From positions 1,922,001 to 1,986,000 of the forward strand of contig NZ_WBJY01000001.1 of assembly GCF_008831085.1 (NCBI RefSeq): a stretch of 64,000 bases of DNA, written 5' to 3'. A model generated the notes under the pieces. That model did not search any database. It saw nothing but the letters and a program-made list of their open reading frames with translations, and had not been told where the DNA came from. The translations under genes and the position numbers were made by a program. Below, in pieces: positions 1 to 10,183 of the stretch. The number at the start of each line of letters is the position of its first letter. Within the stretch, counting starts at the first letter, position 1. The DNA is from Pseudoclavibacter endophyticus. Lineage in GTDB: Bacteria > Actinomycetota > Actinomycetes > Actinomycetales > Microbacteriaceae.

Positions 1-614
1 TCGTCCAGTGAGGCCGCCTCGATCGTGGCGACCTGCGAGCGGAACGCGCTCGGCAACGCGAGCGACACTTCTGCGGCCGAGGCGAAGGCGTCCGAGCCCG
101 GGTCGCCACCGCGGAGCTCGAGCGAGGGCACGTCCATCGGCGCGGTCGCGGCATCCCAGAGCGCAATGCCCGCGGCGTCGTAGACGGTGAAACCGCCCCC
201 GTTCGGAAGGGCGCCGATCGCCTGTCGCTCGATGACCTCAACGACGAGGGTCGAGGGCGGCTCGGCCCGCGTGGAATAGCTCTGCACCAACACGAAGGGC
301 GCGAGCCGCTCGGCGATGTCACCGCTCCCGACCAGGGCGAGCGGTCGGCCCTCGAGATCGGCGAGCGCCTGGTGGACCGTCGCCTCGTCAAGGCGATCGA
401 GCCCCTCCACCTCGATCGTGCGCACCGACATCACCGGTGAGAACAGGGCGACGGCAACGAACACCGCCAGCGCCACGAGGGGCGCGACGATCGCGACGAT
501 CACGCCGCGCCGTCGAGTGCGATGGCGGGTGAACCGGCGCGCTTCCGAGGGACGGCGCGACGCACCGCCACCCGTGCCATCCGCTTGGCGGCCGCCGCCC
601 GCCCCGACGGTCAC
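1..614 (-). CDS. ftsQ: Cell division protein FtsQ, 3' end cut by window edge
   Basis: FtsQ is the bitopic membrane protein that links early and late divisome proteins (FtsB/FtsL and the FtsW-FtsI synthase). The first 204 codons are visible. A basic, Gly-rich cytoplasmic tail of about 35 residues is followed by one hydrophobic segment ([20 protein letters not shown]). A POTRA-type start ([12 protein letters not shown]) comes next, then the beta-rich domain with [12 protein letters not shown]. The GTG start at 614 overlaps the murC stop as GTGA, so translation is probably coupled. The C-terminus lies outside the window. The family assignment rests on topology, POTRA pattern and position directly after murC. 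Confidence 0.9.
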   Translation of the reverse strand, partial: MTVGAGGGRQADGTGGGASRRPSEARRFTRHRTRRRGVIVAIVAPLVALAVFVAVALFSPVMSVRTIEVEGLDRLDEATVHQALADLEGRPLALVGSGDIAERLAPFVLVQSYSTRAEPPSTLVVEVIERQAIGALPNGGGFTVYDAAGIALWDAATAPMDVPSLELRGGDPGSDAFASAAEVSLALPSAFRSQVATIEAASLD

Positions 615-2029
615 GCGCCGCGGCCCTGTCCCGGACCACCGCCCCGCAGTGCGTCGAGCAGCTGCGGGATGATCCGGTACACGTCGCCGCAGCCGAAGGT
701 GATGACGACGTCGCCCGCCCGGGCGACTGACGCCGTGTGGTCGGCCGCGTCCTGCCAATCGGGTTGGTAGGAGACCCGGCCCGGGTCGGAGAACTCCTTC
801 GAGACGAGCTCGCCGGTGACCCCGGGGATCGGATCCTCGCGGGCACCGCACACGTCGAGCACGACCGTGTGATCGGCGAGCCGCTCGTAGACCTCCGCGA
901 ACACGTCGCTCATGGCCTGCGTGCGCGAGTACAGATGCGGCTGGTGAACCGCGATGATCCGCCCGTCGCCGACGACGGTGCGCGCGGCGGTGAGCGCGGC
1001 CTCCACCTCTGCCGGGTGATGCGCGTAGTCGTCATAGACCCGCACGCCACGCACGGTGTCGTGCAGTTCGAAGCGTCGCTTCGTGCCACCGAAGCGCGAG
1101 AGGCCATCGAGCACGGCTCGCGGAGCGAAGCCGAGATGCACGAGGACCGCGAAGGCTCCGGCCGCGTTGAGCGCGTTGTGGTGACCGGGGACCTCGAGCT
1201 CACCGTCGTAGACGCCGCCGTCGTACGCGATGCGGAACGTCGTCGCGCCACCTGCGGTCGCGACGCTGCTCAGCCGGACATCGGCGGTCTCGGCCTCGCC
1301 GAAGGTGATGACCCGCTCGTTGCCGATCCGGGGCGTGATCTCGACCGCGAGGGGATCGTCGCTCGAGATGACGTCCCCCTCGCTCGCGCGGCTTGCGAAG
1401 TCGACGAATGCCCGCTCGAAGGCGTCGATCGTGCCGTAATGGTCGAGGTGGTCGTCATCGACGTTCGTGATGAGCGCAACGGCCGTGTCGTAGAAGAGGA
1501 ACGACCCGTCCGACTCGTCGGCCTCGACGACGAAGGTCTCGCCGGTCCCGAGGCGCGACGACGTCCCGAGACCGCCGATGACGCCGCCGTTGACGAAGCT
1601 CGGGTCGGCCCCCATCGCCTCGAGCGCCGTGACGATCATCCCGGTCGACGTGGTCTTGCCGTGCGCACCCGCGACGGCGACGAGGCGGCGTCCACGGGTA
1701 AGCCACGCGAGCGCCTGCGACCGATGCAGCACCGTGAGCCCGAGCTCGCGTGCCCGCACGAGCTCCGGGTTGTCCGGCCACAGGGCGCTCGTGACGACGA
1801 GCGTCTCGGCGTCGCCCACATTCGCCGCGTCGTGGCCGATGGCGATGCGCGCGCCCCGCTCACGGAGTTCCGTCGTAGCCGCGTTCTCGGTGCGGTCCGA
1901 CCCGGAGACGCGGATCCCCCGGTCGAGCAGCATGCGCGCGATACCGCTCATGCCCGACCCGCCGATGCCGACGAGGTGCACTGCCCCCAGGTCGTCGGGT
2001 ATGGCGACGTTCGGGTCTGGCTTGATCAT
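611..2029 (-). CDS. murC: UDP-N-acetylmuramate--L-alanine ligase MurC
   Basis: MurC adds the first amino acid to UDP-MurNAc in the cytoplasm, using ATP. The 472-residue protein has the N-terminal nucleotide-sugar binding loop GIGGSGMSG (residues 21-29), the Mur-ligase P-loop GAHGKTTS (121-128) and later Mur motifs ([16 protein letters not shown]). The ATG at 2029 has a strong AGGAGG five to six bases upstream, which fixes the start. It follows murG after 74 bases and its stop overlaps the ftsQ start. Many Microbacteriaceae carry glycine as residue 1 of the stem peptide. Whether this enzyme prefers Gly or L-Ala cannot be read from sequence. Confidence 0.95.
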   Translation of the reverse strand: MIKPDPNVAIPDDLGAVHLVGIGGSGMSGIARMLLDRGIRVSGSDRTENAATTELRERGARIAIGHDAANVGDAETLVVTSALWPDNPELVRARELGLTVLHRSQALAWLTRGRRLVAVAGAHGKTTSTGMIVTALEAMGADPSFVNGGVIGGLGTSSRLGTGETFVVEADESDGSFLFYDTAVALITNVDDDHLDHYGTIDAFERAFVDFASRASEGDVISSDDPLAVEITPRIGNERVITFGEAETADVRLSSVATAGGATTFRIAYDGGVYDGELEVPGHHNALNAAGAFAVLVHLGFAPRAVLDGLSRFGGTKRRFELHDTVRGVRVYDDYAHHPAEVEAALTAARTVVGDGRIIAVHQPHLYSRTQAMSDVFAEVYERLADHTVVLDVCGAREDPIPGVTGELVSKEFSDPGRVSYQPDWQDAADHTASVARAGDVVITFGCGDVYRIIPQLLDALRGGGPGQGRGA

Positions 2030-2103
2030 CCTGCCTCCTGCGTGCTCCTGCCCGTTCGGGCTCGTCGCGGTGCGCGTCCGATCACGGTCGCGACCGATCA
2101 AGG

Positions 2104-3180
2104 TTACGCGGCACGGCCAAGCGCGTGATCGACGAGGCGCACGACGCGGGCGGCGCCGTCTCGCACGCCGATCCGCGACGCGACCGCGCCCATCCGCTCG
2201 AGTGTCGCTCGGTCGCCGAGGAGCGGCAGCAGCTCGACCTCGACCCAGCCGGGCGTGAAGTCGGCGTCGCGCACCGTGCGAGCGGCTCCCGTGGCGACGT
2301 GCTCGCGGATGTTGACCGCCTGCTCGCCGTTCCCGGCGGGATAGGGCACGTACACCGCCGGGAGGCCGACGGCCGTGATCTCGCTCACGGTCGAGGAACC
2401 TGAGCGGCACACGACGAGGTCGGCCGCGGAAAAGGCCAGGTCCATCCGGTCGCAGTACTCGACAACGTGGTAATGGCCGATACCCGGGTCGTCGAACGCC
2501 GAGAGCCGGCCGACGATGTGCAGCAGCTGCCACCCCGCCTCGACGATCCGGGTGCCGGAGACGCGCATCGTCTCGTTGAGCTGCTTCGCACCGAGCGATC
2601 CGCCCGTCACCAGCAGGGTCGGGCGATCCGGGTCGAGGCCGAAGGCGTCGATCGCCTCGGATCGACGCGCTGCCCGGTCGAGCAGTTCGATCTCGCGCCG
2701 AAGGGGCATGCCAACAAACTGCGCGCCCGGCAGCGGCGTCTGCGTGAAGGCGGTGCCGATGCGGCTCGCCCACTTCGCCCCCAGCTTGTTCGCCATGCCC
2801 GGCATCGCGTTGGCCTCGTGGATCACGACGGGCACGCGACCGCGGGCGGCGACGTACGCGGGAGTCGCGGCGTACCCGCCGAAGCCGACGACCACGTCGA
2901 CGTCGCGATCGTCGATGACCCGGCGCACGTCGCGGACCGCGCCGAGGAAGGTCGCGGGGAATGCGAGGGCGGCGCGATTCGGTCGCCGCGGGAACGGGAC
3001 CTTGGCGATCGTGGTGAGCTCGTAGCCGCGCTCCGGCACCAGGCGCGCTTCGAGGCCTTCGCGGGTGCCGAGCACGATGATCCCGGCGTCGGGCTCGCGC
3101 TCGCGAAGCACGTCGGCGACGGCGAGCAGCGGGTTCACGTGACCGGCGGTACCGCCGCCGGCAAGCAGGTAGGTCGTCAT
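2104..3180 (-). CDS. murG: UDP-GlcNAc:lipid I N-acetylglucosaminyltransferase MurG
   Basis: MurG converts lipid I to lipid II at the inner face of the membrane. The 358-residue protein, normal for the family, begins with the Gly-rich acceptor loop [10 protein letters not shown] (residues 8-17). It also has the C-terminal donor-site signatures [17 protein letters not shown]-type loops and [11 protein letters not shown]. The ATG at 3180 overlaps the ftsW stop as ATGA, implying coupled translation of flippase/synthase and MurG. Confidence 0.95.
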   Translation of the reverse strand: MTTYLLAGGGTAGHVNPLLAVADVLREREPDAGIIVLGTREGLEARLVPERGYELTTIAKVPFPRRPNRAALAFPATFLGAVRDVRRVIDDRDVDVVVGFGGYAATPAYVAARGRVPVVIHEANAMPGMANKLGAKWASRIGTAFTQTPLPGAQFVGMPLRREIELLDRAARRSEAIDAFGLDPDRPTLLVTGGSLGAKQLNETMRVSGTRIVEAGWQLLHIVGRLSAFDDPGIGHYHVVEYCDRMDLAFSAADLVVCRSGSSTVSEITAVGLPAVYVPYPAGNGEQAVNIREHVATGAARTVRDADFTPGWVEVELLPLLGDRATLERMGAVASRIGVRDGAARVVRLVDHALGRAA

Positions 3181-4565
3181 CGCTCGCGCGCTCGCGATGC
3201 GGTCGGCGAGGTTCGGCGAGCACCTTCGCCGGATCGGGGCCGTGAGCGGGCGGCGGTCTCGTTCGTGTCGGCGTGGGCCATGGCTAAGACGATACCGATC
3301 GCGCCGAGCGTCGTAAGCAGCGCCGAGCCCCCCGACGACACGAGGGGAAGCGGGACGCCGAGCACGGGGAGCAGCCCGAGCACGACGGCGATGTTCACGA
3401 ACCCCTGGAACAGGAGCCACACGAGGACCCCGCCGATGATGGTTCGACGGAACGTGCTCGTGCTCCGCACGAGCAGCCGGACCATGAGCACCGCCAGCGC
3501 AACGAACAGCGCGATCATAACGAGGGCGCCCACGAGACCGAACTCCTCCCCGACGATGGCGAAGATGAAGTCGTTGTCGGCCTCGGGGAGCCACGACCAC
3601 TTCGCCCGGGAATTCCCGAGCCCGACGCCGAAGAATCCGCCGGCCGACAGGGCATAGAGCCCGTGCGTCGATTGCCAGCACAGGTCCTCGTAATCGCAGT
3701 CACCCGTGTAGAAGGCACTGATGCGGGCGACGCGGTTGGGGCTCGTCGCCGCGAAGACGATCGACATGCCCGCCGCGGCAATTCCGCCGAGCGCGAGGTA
3801 CGTGAGTGGGAAGCCCCCGCAGAACAGCGCGCCGAGCACACACACGGCGATCACCATGACCGTGCCGAGGTCTTTCGTCAGCAGCGCGATCCCGATGGCG
3901 ATCACGAGCACCGGCACGACGGGGATGAAGGCGTGCCGCCAGTCGTTCAGCAGCTTCTCCTTCCGGCTGATCACCGACGCGAGCCACACGATGAGGGCGA
4001 TCTTGAGCACCTCGGCCGGCTGCATCGAGAACCCCGCGAGGTCGATCCAGGCTCGGTTCCCGTTCACCTCGTAACCGAGGGGCGTGAGCACGAGCGCCTG
4101 CAGGGCGACGCCGACGACGAGGAGAGGCCACGCCATGGCGCTCCAGAATCGCTCCGGCAGACGCGAGGCGATGAGCATGAGTGGCACGCCGACGAGCGCG
4201 AAGAGCCCCTGTCTGACGAACTTGTCGGAGATACTGTTGCCTGCCGCGAACTCCTCGACCGAGGAGCTCGAGAGCACCATGACGAGCCCGTAGACCACGA
4301 GCGCGAGCGTGACCGCGATCAGCAGCGAGACGTCGCGGTCGCCCTCGGAGAAGCGACGGCCCAGCGAGACGGTGACCGCGCGGAGCCCCGTGGGGCGGTC
4401 GGCACTCTGCCCGCTGCCGTTCGGCCGACTCGCTCCGGGCGCCCCGCCCCGCCGTGCGTCGGTTCCCTCAGTGATCGGCTGCGTCGTTCGGCCCGTCGGG
4501 GTCGTGGCCCGCGTTCCGGTTCGCGTCGTCGATGCGGGTGATCTCGGGGGCACTGTCCCGGTCAT
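3177..4565 (-). CDS. ftsW: SEDS peptidoglycan glycosyltransferase FtsW
   Basis: FtsW is the SEDS-family polymerase that works with the class B PBP FtsI at the septum. About ten hydrophobic segments are visible from residue ~75 on, with SEDS signatures such as MQPAEVLK, the large extracellular loop with a WQSTHG-type stretch, and the C-terminal [13 protein letters not shown]. The chosen ATG at 4565 has GGGAGG nine bases upstream. It gives a 462-residue protein with a Thr/Pro/Arg-rich cytoplasmic tail of about 70 residues. This start lies inside murD, giving a 98-base overlap. No ATG or GTG in frame after the murD stop and before the first membrane helix was found, so the overlap seems real. 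Confidence 0.9.
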   Translation of the reverse strand: MTGTVPPRSPASTTRTGTRATTPTGRTTQPITEGTDARRGGAPGASRPNGSGQSADRPTGLRAVTVSLGRRFSEGDRDVSLLIAVTLALVVYGLVMVLSSSSVEEFAAGNSISDKFVRQGLFALVGVPLMLIASRLPERFWSAMAWPLLVVGVALQALVLTPLGYEVNGNRAWIDLAGFSMQPAEVLKIALIVWLASVISRKEKLLNDWRHAFIPVVPVLVIAIGIALLTKDLGTVMVIAVCVLGALFCGGFPLTYLALGGIAAAGMSIVFAATSPNRVARISAFYTGDCDYEDLCWQSTHGLYALSAGGFFGVGLGNSRAKWSWLPEADNDFIFAIVGEEFGLVGALVMIALFVALAVLMVRLLVRSTSTFRRTIIGGVLVWLLFQGFVNIAVVLGLLPVLGVPLPLVSSGGSALLTTLGAIGIVLAMAHADTNETAARSRPRSGEGARRTSPTASRARER

Positions 4566-6036
4566 GCGACTCGGCCTCCCACGCGCTGCGCACGGCGGCC
4601 GCGAATCTCTGGCCGCGATCGCTGTAGCTGATGAACTGGTCCATCGATGCCGCGGCTGGCGCGAGGAGCACCGTGTCGCCCGGCTGGGCGATCGCCTCCG
4701 CACAGGCGATGACGCGCGGCATGACGTCATCAGTGTCGGTCACGTCGATCAGATGGACGGGGACGTCGGGCGCGTGTTGCGCGAACGCGGCTCCGACGGC
4801 CGCCCTGTCAGCGCCGATGACGACGGCCGCACGGAGGCGTGTCGCGTGCTTCGCGACCAGCGGTGAGAGGTCGACGCCCTTGAGGAGTCCGCCGACGACC
4901 CACACGACGCTGGGGTAGGCGTGCAGCGAGGCATTGGCGGCGTGCGCGTTCGTCGCCTTGGAATCGTCGACCCAGGCGACACCGTCGCGCTCGCCGACGA
5001 GCTCGTTCCGGTGCCGGTCGACGGCGAAGGTCGCGAGGGCGTCGTGGATGTGCTCGGGCGCGACACCGATGCTGCGGGCCAGCGCCGCCGCAGCGAGCGT
5101 GTTCTGCACGAGGTGCCCCGCGCCGAGACCGACGGCGCGCAGCTCCTCGACGGTCGCGAGCTCGAGCGCGCTCGTGCGCCGCTCTTCGAGAAAGGCACGG
5201 TCGATCAGGACGCCGTCGACGACGCCGAGGTCGCTTGGGCCCGGTGTTCCGAGGCCGAAGCCGATGGCGCGGCATCCCTCCTGCACCTCGGCGTCCTCGA
5301 CGAGTCGCCTCGTGGCGTCGTCGGCGAGGTTGTACACGCAGGCGATGCGCGTGTGCTCGTAGACGCGGCCCTTGGCGAGGCGATAGGCCTCAGCAGAACC
5401 GTGCCAATCGAGGTGGTCGTCGGCGAGGTTCAACACCACGGAGGACGTGGGCGCGACGGAGGTGATCGAGTGCAGCTGGTAGCTCGAGAGCTCCACGACG
5501 AGCACGTCATACCCCTGCGGGTCGCGAATGGCGTCGAGGATCGGCGTGCCGATGTTGCCGCAGGGCACGGCGCGCATGCCGGCGGTGTGCAGCATGTGGG
5601 CGGTTAGCTGCGTCGTCGTGGTCTTCCCGTTGGTTCCCGTGACGCACAGCCATTCGGCGACGCGGCCGGTTTTGTCGCGCAGGCGCCACGCGAGTTCGAT
5701 GTCGCCCCAGATCGGCAGCTCGCGGTCTGCTGCCCACCGCATCAGCGGGTGGTGGGGCGCGAAGCCGGGCGAAGCGACGACGAGCTCCGGCTCGAAGGCG
5801 GCGAGCTCGTCCGGCACGACGTCGAGGGGCGTCCGCACGACGACGGGCACCCCGAGCACCTCGAGGATTCGCTCCCGATCGTCGTCGTGCGCGCCGGCGA
5901 TGACGAGGACCGAGGCCCCGAGCTCGGCGAGGGTGTCGGCCACGGAGAACCCGGTCACGCCGAGCCCGAGCACGGCGACCCGCAGGCCGCGCCAGTCGTC
6001 GTGCCAGCTCGTGAGTGCGCTCGGGCTGGCGCTCAC
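4468..6036 (-). CDS. murD: UDP-MurNAc-L-alanine:D-glutamate ligase MurD
   Basis: MurD adds D-glutamate to the muropeptide precursor. Visible are the N-terminal Rossmann-like [10 protein letters not shown] (about residues 23-32), the ATP loop GTNGKTTTT (134 on) and the LSSYQL and DDSKATN motifs typical of MurD. The GTG at 6036 overlaps the mraY stop as GTGA, as at other junctions in this cluster, giving 522 residues. An ATG 15 bases further upstream (6051) is an alternative start. The 3' end overlaps the ftsW start region by 98 bases. Confidence 0.93.
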   Translation of the reverse strand: MSASPSALTSWHDDWRGLRVAVLGLGVTGFSVADTLAELGASVLVIAGAHDDDRERILEVLGVPVVVRTPLDVVPDELAAFEPELVVASPGFAPHHPLMRWAADRELPIWGDIELAWRLRDKTGRVAEWLCVTGTNGKTTTTQLTAHMLHTAGMRAVPCGNIGTPILDAIRDPQGYDVLVVELSSYQLHSITSVAPTSSVVLNLADDHLDWHGSAEAYRLAKGRVYEHTRIACVYNLADDATRRLVEDAEVQEGCRAIGFGLGTPGPSDLGVVDGVLIDRAFLEERRTSALELATVEELRAVGLGAGHLVQNTLAAAALARSIGVAPEHIHDALATFAVDRHRNELVGERDGVAWVDDSKATNAHAANASLHAYPSVVWVVGGLLKGVDLSPLVAKHATRLRAAVVIGADRAAVGAAFAQHAPDVPVHLIDVTDTDDVMPRVIACAEAIAQPGDTVLLAPAAASMDQFISYSDRGQRFAAAVRSAWEAESHDRDSAPEITRIDDANRNAGHDPDGPNDAADH

Positions 6037-7130
6037 GCCAGTGACCACCATTCGGCGTAGAACAGCCCGAGACCGATCGCGGCGAAGATGCCGGCGATGA
6101 TCCAGAACCGCACGACGATCGTGACCTCGGCCCATCCCTTCAACTCGAAATGATGATGGATGGGGCTCATGAGGAAGATGCGTTTACCGCCCGTGAGCTT
6201 GAAGTAGATCCGCTGCACGATGACGGAGCCGGTCGTGACGACGAACAGGCCGCCGATGAAGACGAGCAGCAGCTCGGTGCGCGTGACCACCGCCAGTGCG
6301 GCGAGCGCGCCGCCGAGGCCGAGCGAGCCGGTGTCGCCCATGAAGATCTGAGCGGGCGACGTGTTCCACCACAGGAAGCCGATGAGCGCCCCGACGATCG
6401 CTGCAGCTGCGACGGCCACATCGAGCGGCGCGTACACGTCGTAGCAGGCCGCCTCGACAGCGCTCGCCACGCGCGGCGTCCCGCACAGCTGGTTGAACTG
6501 CCAATAGGCGATGAAGCCGAACGACCCGATCGAGATGATGGATGCCCCGGTCGCGAGACCGTCGAGGCCGTCGGTGACGTTCACGGCGTTCGAGGTCGCG
6601 GTCGTGATGAGCACGATCCAGACGACGAGCAGCACCGTGCCGGCGATGACGCCGAGCGACATGAAGTCGATCGGCAGGTCGCGGATGAACGAGACGCTCG
6701 AAGAGATCGGGCGCACGCCCGATTCGTTCACGAACTGCAGACCGACGATCGCGAAGACCGAGGCGACGACGACCTGACCGGCGATCTTGGTCCACCCGCC
6801 GATGCCGAGGCTCTGCTTCTGCCTGACCTTCATGTAGTCGTCGATGAAGCCGATGACGGCGAGGCCGACCATCATGCCGAGCACGAGCAGCCCTGACGCC
6901 GCCGGGGGGTCCCAGGTCACGAGGCACGCGACGAAGTAACCGAGCACCGCACCGATCGTGAAGACGATGCCACCCATCGAGGCAGTGCCGCGCTTCGAGT
7001 GGTGACCCTTGGGGCCGTCCTCCCGGATGAACTGGCCCCACTGGAGGCGGTGGAACAGTTTGACGAAGAGGGGGGTCGCGAAGAGCGTGAACAGCAGGCC
7101 GACGGAACCGGCGACCAGAACGCCGATCAC
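6033..7130 (-). CDS. mraY: Phospho-MurNAc-pentapeptide transferase MraY
   Basis: MraY transfers phospho-MurNAc-pentapeptide to undecaprenyl phosphate, forming lipid I in the membrane. The 365-residue polytopic protein carries the family's catalytic signatures: [31 protein letters not shown] and the histidine-rich HHHFELKGW near the C-terminus. The GTG start at 7130 overlaps the murF stop. Length and number of membrane segments (about ten) are normal. Confidence 0.96.
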   Translation of the reverse strand: MIGVLVAGSVGLLFTLFATPLFVKLFHRLQWGQFIREDGPKGHHSKRGTASMGGIVFTIGAVLGYFVACLVTWDPPAASGLLVLGMMVGLAVIGFIDDYMKVRQKQSLGIGGWTKIAGQVVVASVFAIVGLQFVNESGVRPISSSVSFIRDLPIDFMSLGVIAGTVLLVVWIVLITTATSNAVNVTDGLDGLATGASIISIGSFGFIAYWQFNQLCGTPRVASAVEAACYDVYAPLDVAVAAAAIVGALIGFLWWNTSPAQIFMGDTGSLGLGGALAALAVVTRTELLLVFIGGLFVVTTGSVIVQRIYFKLTGGKRIFLMSPIHHHFELKGWAEVTIVVRFWIIAGIFAAIGLGLFYAEWWSLA

Positions 7131-8620
7131 GCGGCTCCCCCGTGCCCGGCCGTGCCGAGCCCTGACGCTGCGGGCGGAGCACCCGTACCGACCTCGCGCT
7201 CGCGAGCGAGCTCTCCGAGCCGATCGCCGAGCGACATCAGGCCAGCGGCGTTCGACGACTTCACGAGCACGAGATCTCCTTCCCGCAGTTCGCGGTTCAG
7301 GAGATCATATGCGGCGTCCGCGTTCTCGACGTGCACCGACTCACCGTCCCAGGAGCCCTGCGCGATCGCGCCCAGATGCAGCGCGCGAGCGCCGTGTCCC
7401 ACGACGACGAGCTGTCCGATGTTGAGTCGTACCGCGAGCAGGCCGATGCGGTCGTGCTCCTCGATCGCGTACGGCCCGAGTTCGCTCATCTCGCCGAGCA
7501 CGGCGACGGTGCGCTGGTCGGGCTCCGCGATCTGCGCGAGCGTGCGGAGGGCTGCGGCCATCGAGTCGGGGCTCGCGTTGTACGCGTCGTTGATGACGGT
7601 CACGGCCCCGCGGTGCACGACCTCCATGCGGCCGTGCTCGGCGCGCGTGACCGACTCCAGCGCGTCGCGGATCTGCGTCGCGGGGACCCCCTCCACGTGG
7701 GCCGCCGCCGCGGCGGCGAGCGCATTCGTGACGTGGTGCTCGCCGATGACCGGGAAGTGAACGGCCACGGGCGCCTCGCCCGGAACGTGCAGGGTGAAGC
7801 GTGTGCCGTCGCTGCTCGCGACGACCTCGCTCGCGCGAACGTCCACGGCGGTCGCGCGGGTGCCGTCGCCACGTCCGAAGCGCACGACGCGCCCGAGCGT
7901 CTTGTCGGCCATGGAGCTCACGCGCGGGTCGTCCGCGTTCAGCACCGCGACGCCCGATTCGTCGAGGGCCTGGACCATCTCGGTCTTCGCGCGGAGCGTG
8001 ACGTCGATGCCGCCGAACTCCCCGGCGTGGGCAAGCCCGACCGTCAGCACGATGCCGACGTCGGGCCGCGCCATGTCGGTCAAGCGGGTGATCTCGCCGG
8101 GCGCGCTCGCACCCATCTCGGCGACGAGATACCTCGTGCCGGCGTCCACTCGGCAGAACGTGACGGGAGCGCCGACCTCGTTGTTGAACGACGCGATGGG
8201 GGCGACGGTCGCCGCCAGGCGCGAGAGGATCTCGTTCAGGAGTGTCTTGGTGGTGGTCTTCCCGTTCGACCCGGTGACGGCGATGACACGGAGGTTGCCG
8301 GCTTCCCGCGCCTTGCGGATGTTCTCGGTCGCGAGGGCGCCGAGCGCCAGCACCGCGTCGTCGACGATGATGAGGGGGACTTCGCCCTCCACGTCGCGCT
8401 CGACGATGCAGGCCGCCGCGCCCTGCTCGATCGCGGCGCCGACGAAGCGGTGCCCATCGGTCGTCTCCCCCGGCTTGGCGACGAAGAGATCGCCAGGCCG
8501 AATCTTGCGCGAGTCGGTGTCGACGAGACCGCTCACGATCGTGTCGGGCCCAGCAGCGCCGCGCACCACCAGGTCGCCGCCAGTGACACGCGCGATCTCC
8601 CCGAGCGTGAATTCCATCAT
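7127..8620 (-). CDS. murF: UDP-MurNAc-tripeptide:D-Ala-D-Ala ligase MurF
   Basis: MurF adds the D-Ala-D-Ala dipeptide, the last cytoplasmic peptide step. The P-loop TGSNGKTT is at about residues 116-123. Further Mur motifs are [17 protein letters not shown] and [12 protein letters not shown], the last typical of MurF. The ATG at 8620 overlaps the murE stop as ATGA. A second ATG directly after it (8617) and a TTG at 8629 are alternatives. The length of about 497 residues fits the family. Confidence 0.94.
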   Translation of the reverse strand: MMEFTLGEIARVTGGDLVVRGAAGPDTIVSGLVDTDSRKIRPGDLFVAKPGETTDGHRFVGAAIEQGAAACIVERDVEGEVPLIIVDDAVLALGALATENIRKAREAGNLRVIAVTGSNGKTTTKTLLNEILSRLAATVAPIASFNNEVGAPVTFCRVDAGTRYLVAEMGASAPGEITRLTDMARPDVGIVLTVGLAHAGEFGGIDVTLRAKTEMVQALDESGVAVLNADDPRVSSMADKTLGRVVRFGRGDGTRATAVDVRASEVVASSDGTRFTLHVPGEAPVAVHFPVIGEHHVTNALAAAAAAHVEGVPATQIRDALESVTRAEHGRMEVVHRGAVTVINDAYNASPDSMAAALRTLAQIAEPDQRTVAVLGEMSELGPYAIEEHDRIGLLAVRLNIGQLVVVGHGARALHLGAIAQGSWDGESVHVENADAAYDLLNRELREGDLVLVKSSNAAGLMSLGDRLGELAREREVGTGAPPAASGLGTAGHGGAA

Positions 8621-10161
8621 GATTGCCAACCTGCCTCTCGCAACGCCACCCGGGCCTCATCCCGGGCCGAGTAGGCGAGTTTATGGCCGGCGACCTCGGT
8701 CGACGTCTCGTGCCCGGGCCCGGCGATGAGGATCGTGTCACCCGGCTGCGCGAGTTCGACGGCCTTTCGGATGCCGGCTCGCTCGTCCGGGATCTCGTGC
8801 AGTTCGCCGTCCGGTCGCGTCGCCCGCGCCGCGTCGACGAGCACGCGACGGATCGCTGCCGGATCCTCGGTCCGCGGGTTGTAGTCGGTCACGATGACCA
8901 CATCGGCGAGGCTGGCAGCGATGCGCCCCATCTCCGGCCGCTTCGTCATGTCGCGATCTCCGTCGGCACCGAAGACCATGATCACGCGCCCCTCGGTCAG
9001 TTCCCGCATCGCGAGCAGGGCCTGTTCGAAGGCGTCCGGTGTGTGCCCGTAGTCGACGTAGAGGCGCGGGCCCTCGCCGTTGGAAACCAGCTCGAGGCGC
9101 CCGGGCACATAGGCGTCGATCCCGCCGTCACGCTCGAGCACCTCGCCGATCTGCTCGAGGTCGTACCCCGACTCCACCAGCATGACGATCGCTAGGCCGG
9201 CGTTGGCGCCCGAGAACCAGCCCGGAATGGGCACGCGGCTCGCGATGACGCGACCGTCGGGGCTGCGAAGCGCGAACTCGGTGCCGGCCTGCGATTGCGG
9301 ACCCACCTCGATGTGCCAGTCGGCATCGGTGTCGGCGCGAGAGGCGACCGTCGTCACAGGGATCCGGCTGTTCTCGACCAGGTCGCTCCCCCACCGCGAG
9401 TCAAGCGAGACGACTCCTCTCCTGGCGCACTCGGGGGTGAACAGGGCGAGCTTGGCGGCGAAGTAGTCATCGAAGCCCGCGTAGTCGTCGAGGTGGTCGT
9501 GCGAGAGGTTCGTGAAGCCGACGACGTCGAACGCGAGCCCATCGATGCGGTGGCGGGTGACGGCCTGCGCCGACACCTCGATGCTCGCGGCGTGGACACC
9601 CTCCTCGCGCATGCGGGCGATCAGCGCGTGCAGTTCTGAGGCCTCCGGCGTTGTGAGGGTGGCCTCGATGCGCTCATCCCCGATGCGACGCTCGACGGTC
9701 GTGGAGAGCCCCGTGACCGCCCCCAGCTGGGTGAGGAGGGCGTCCAGAAGGTATGCGACGGTGGTCTTCCCGTTCGTGCCGGTGATGCCGAAGAGCTTCG
9801 GCTCGTCGTGGTCGGTGCGATACACCCATGCGGCGACCTCGCCGAGAGCCTCCCGCGGCGAGTCGGTCACGAGCACCGGTACGGTGACGCCGGCGTCGGC
9901 GACGAGCTTCGCGCCGTCCGCGTCGGTCAAAACGGCCACGGCGCCCGCAGCCACGGCCTGCGGCGAGAACGCAGCGCCGTGCGTCCGCGTGCCGCAGAGG
10001 CCGACGAAGAGGTCGCCAGCGCGCACGTCAAACGACGAGATGGCGACACCGGTGACCTCGACCTGGTCGACGCCGTCGGGTTCTTCGAGGCCGAATCGGA
10101 CAGCGAGTTCAGAGAGGGAGCGGGCGACCGGATGGAGCGGTCGGATGCTAGCAGCGGGCAT
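8617..10161 (-). CDS. murE: UDP-MurNAc-dipeptide ligase MurE (third stem residue uncertain)
   Basis: MurE adds the third amino acid (meso-DAP, Lys, Orn or other) to the muropeptide. The ATG at 10161 has AGGA upstream. The 514-residue protein has the P-loop GTNGKTTV (128-135), TTPEA, the carbamylated-lysine region and a C-terminal domain with HTPDAFEQAL. The substrate motif, DNPR in meso-DAP enzymes such as E. coli MurE, reads TDYNPRTEDP here (TDYNPR at residues 425-430), so the first Asp is Tyr while the Arg is kept. It is therefore unsafe to assume meso-DAP. It follows ftsI by 22 bases. Confidence 0.93.
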   Translation of the reverse strand: MPAASIRPLHPVARSLSELAVRFGLEEPDGVDQVEVTGVAISSFDVRAGDLFVGLCGTRTHGAAFSPQAVAAGAVAVLTDADGAKLVADAGVTVPVLVTDSPREALGEVAAWVYRTDHDEPKLFGITGTNGKTTVAYLLDALLTQLGAVTGLSTTVERRIGDERIEATLTTPEASELHALIARMREEGVHAASIEVSAQAVTRHRIDGLAFDVVGFTNLSHDHLDDYAGFDDYFAAKLALFTPECARRGVVSLDSRWGSDLVENSRIPVTTVASRADTDADWHIEVGPQSQAGTEFALRSPDGRVIASRVPIPGWFSGANAGLAIVMLVESGYDLEQIGEVLERDGGIDAYVPGRLELVSNGEGPRLYVDYGHTPDAFEQALLAMRELTEGRVIMVFGADGDRDMTKRPEMGRIAASLADVVIVTDYNPRTEDPAAIRRVLVDAARATRPDGELHEIPDERAGIRKAVELAQPGDTILIAGPGHETSTEVAGHKLAYSARDEARVALREAGWQS

Positions 10162-10183
10162 GTCTTCCTGGGGAACGAACGAT

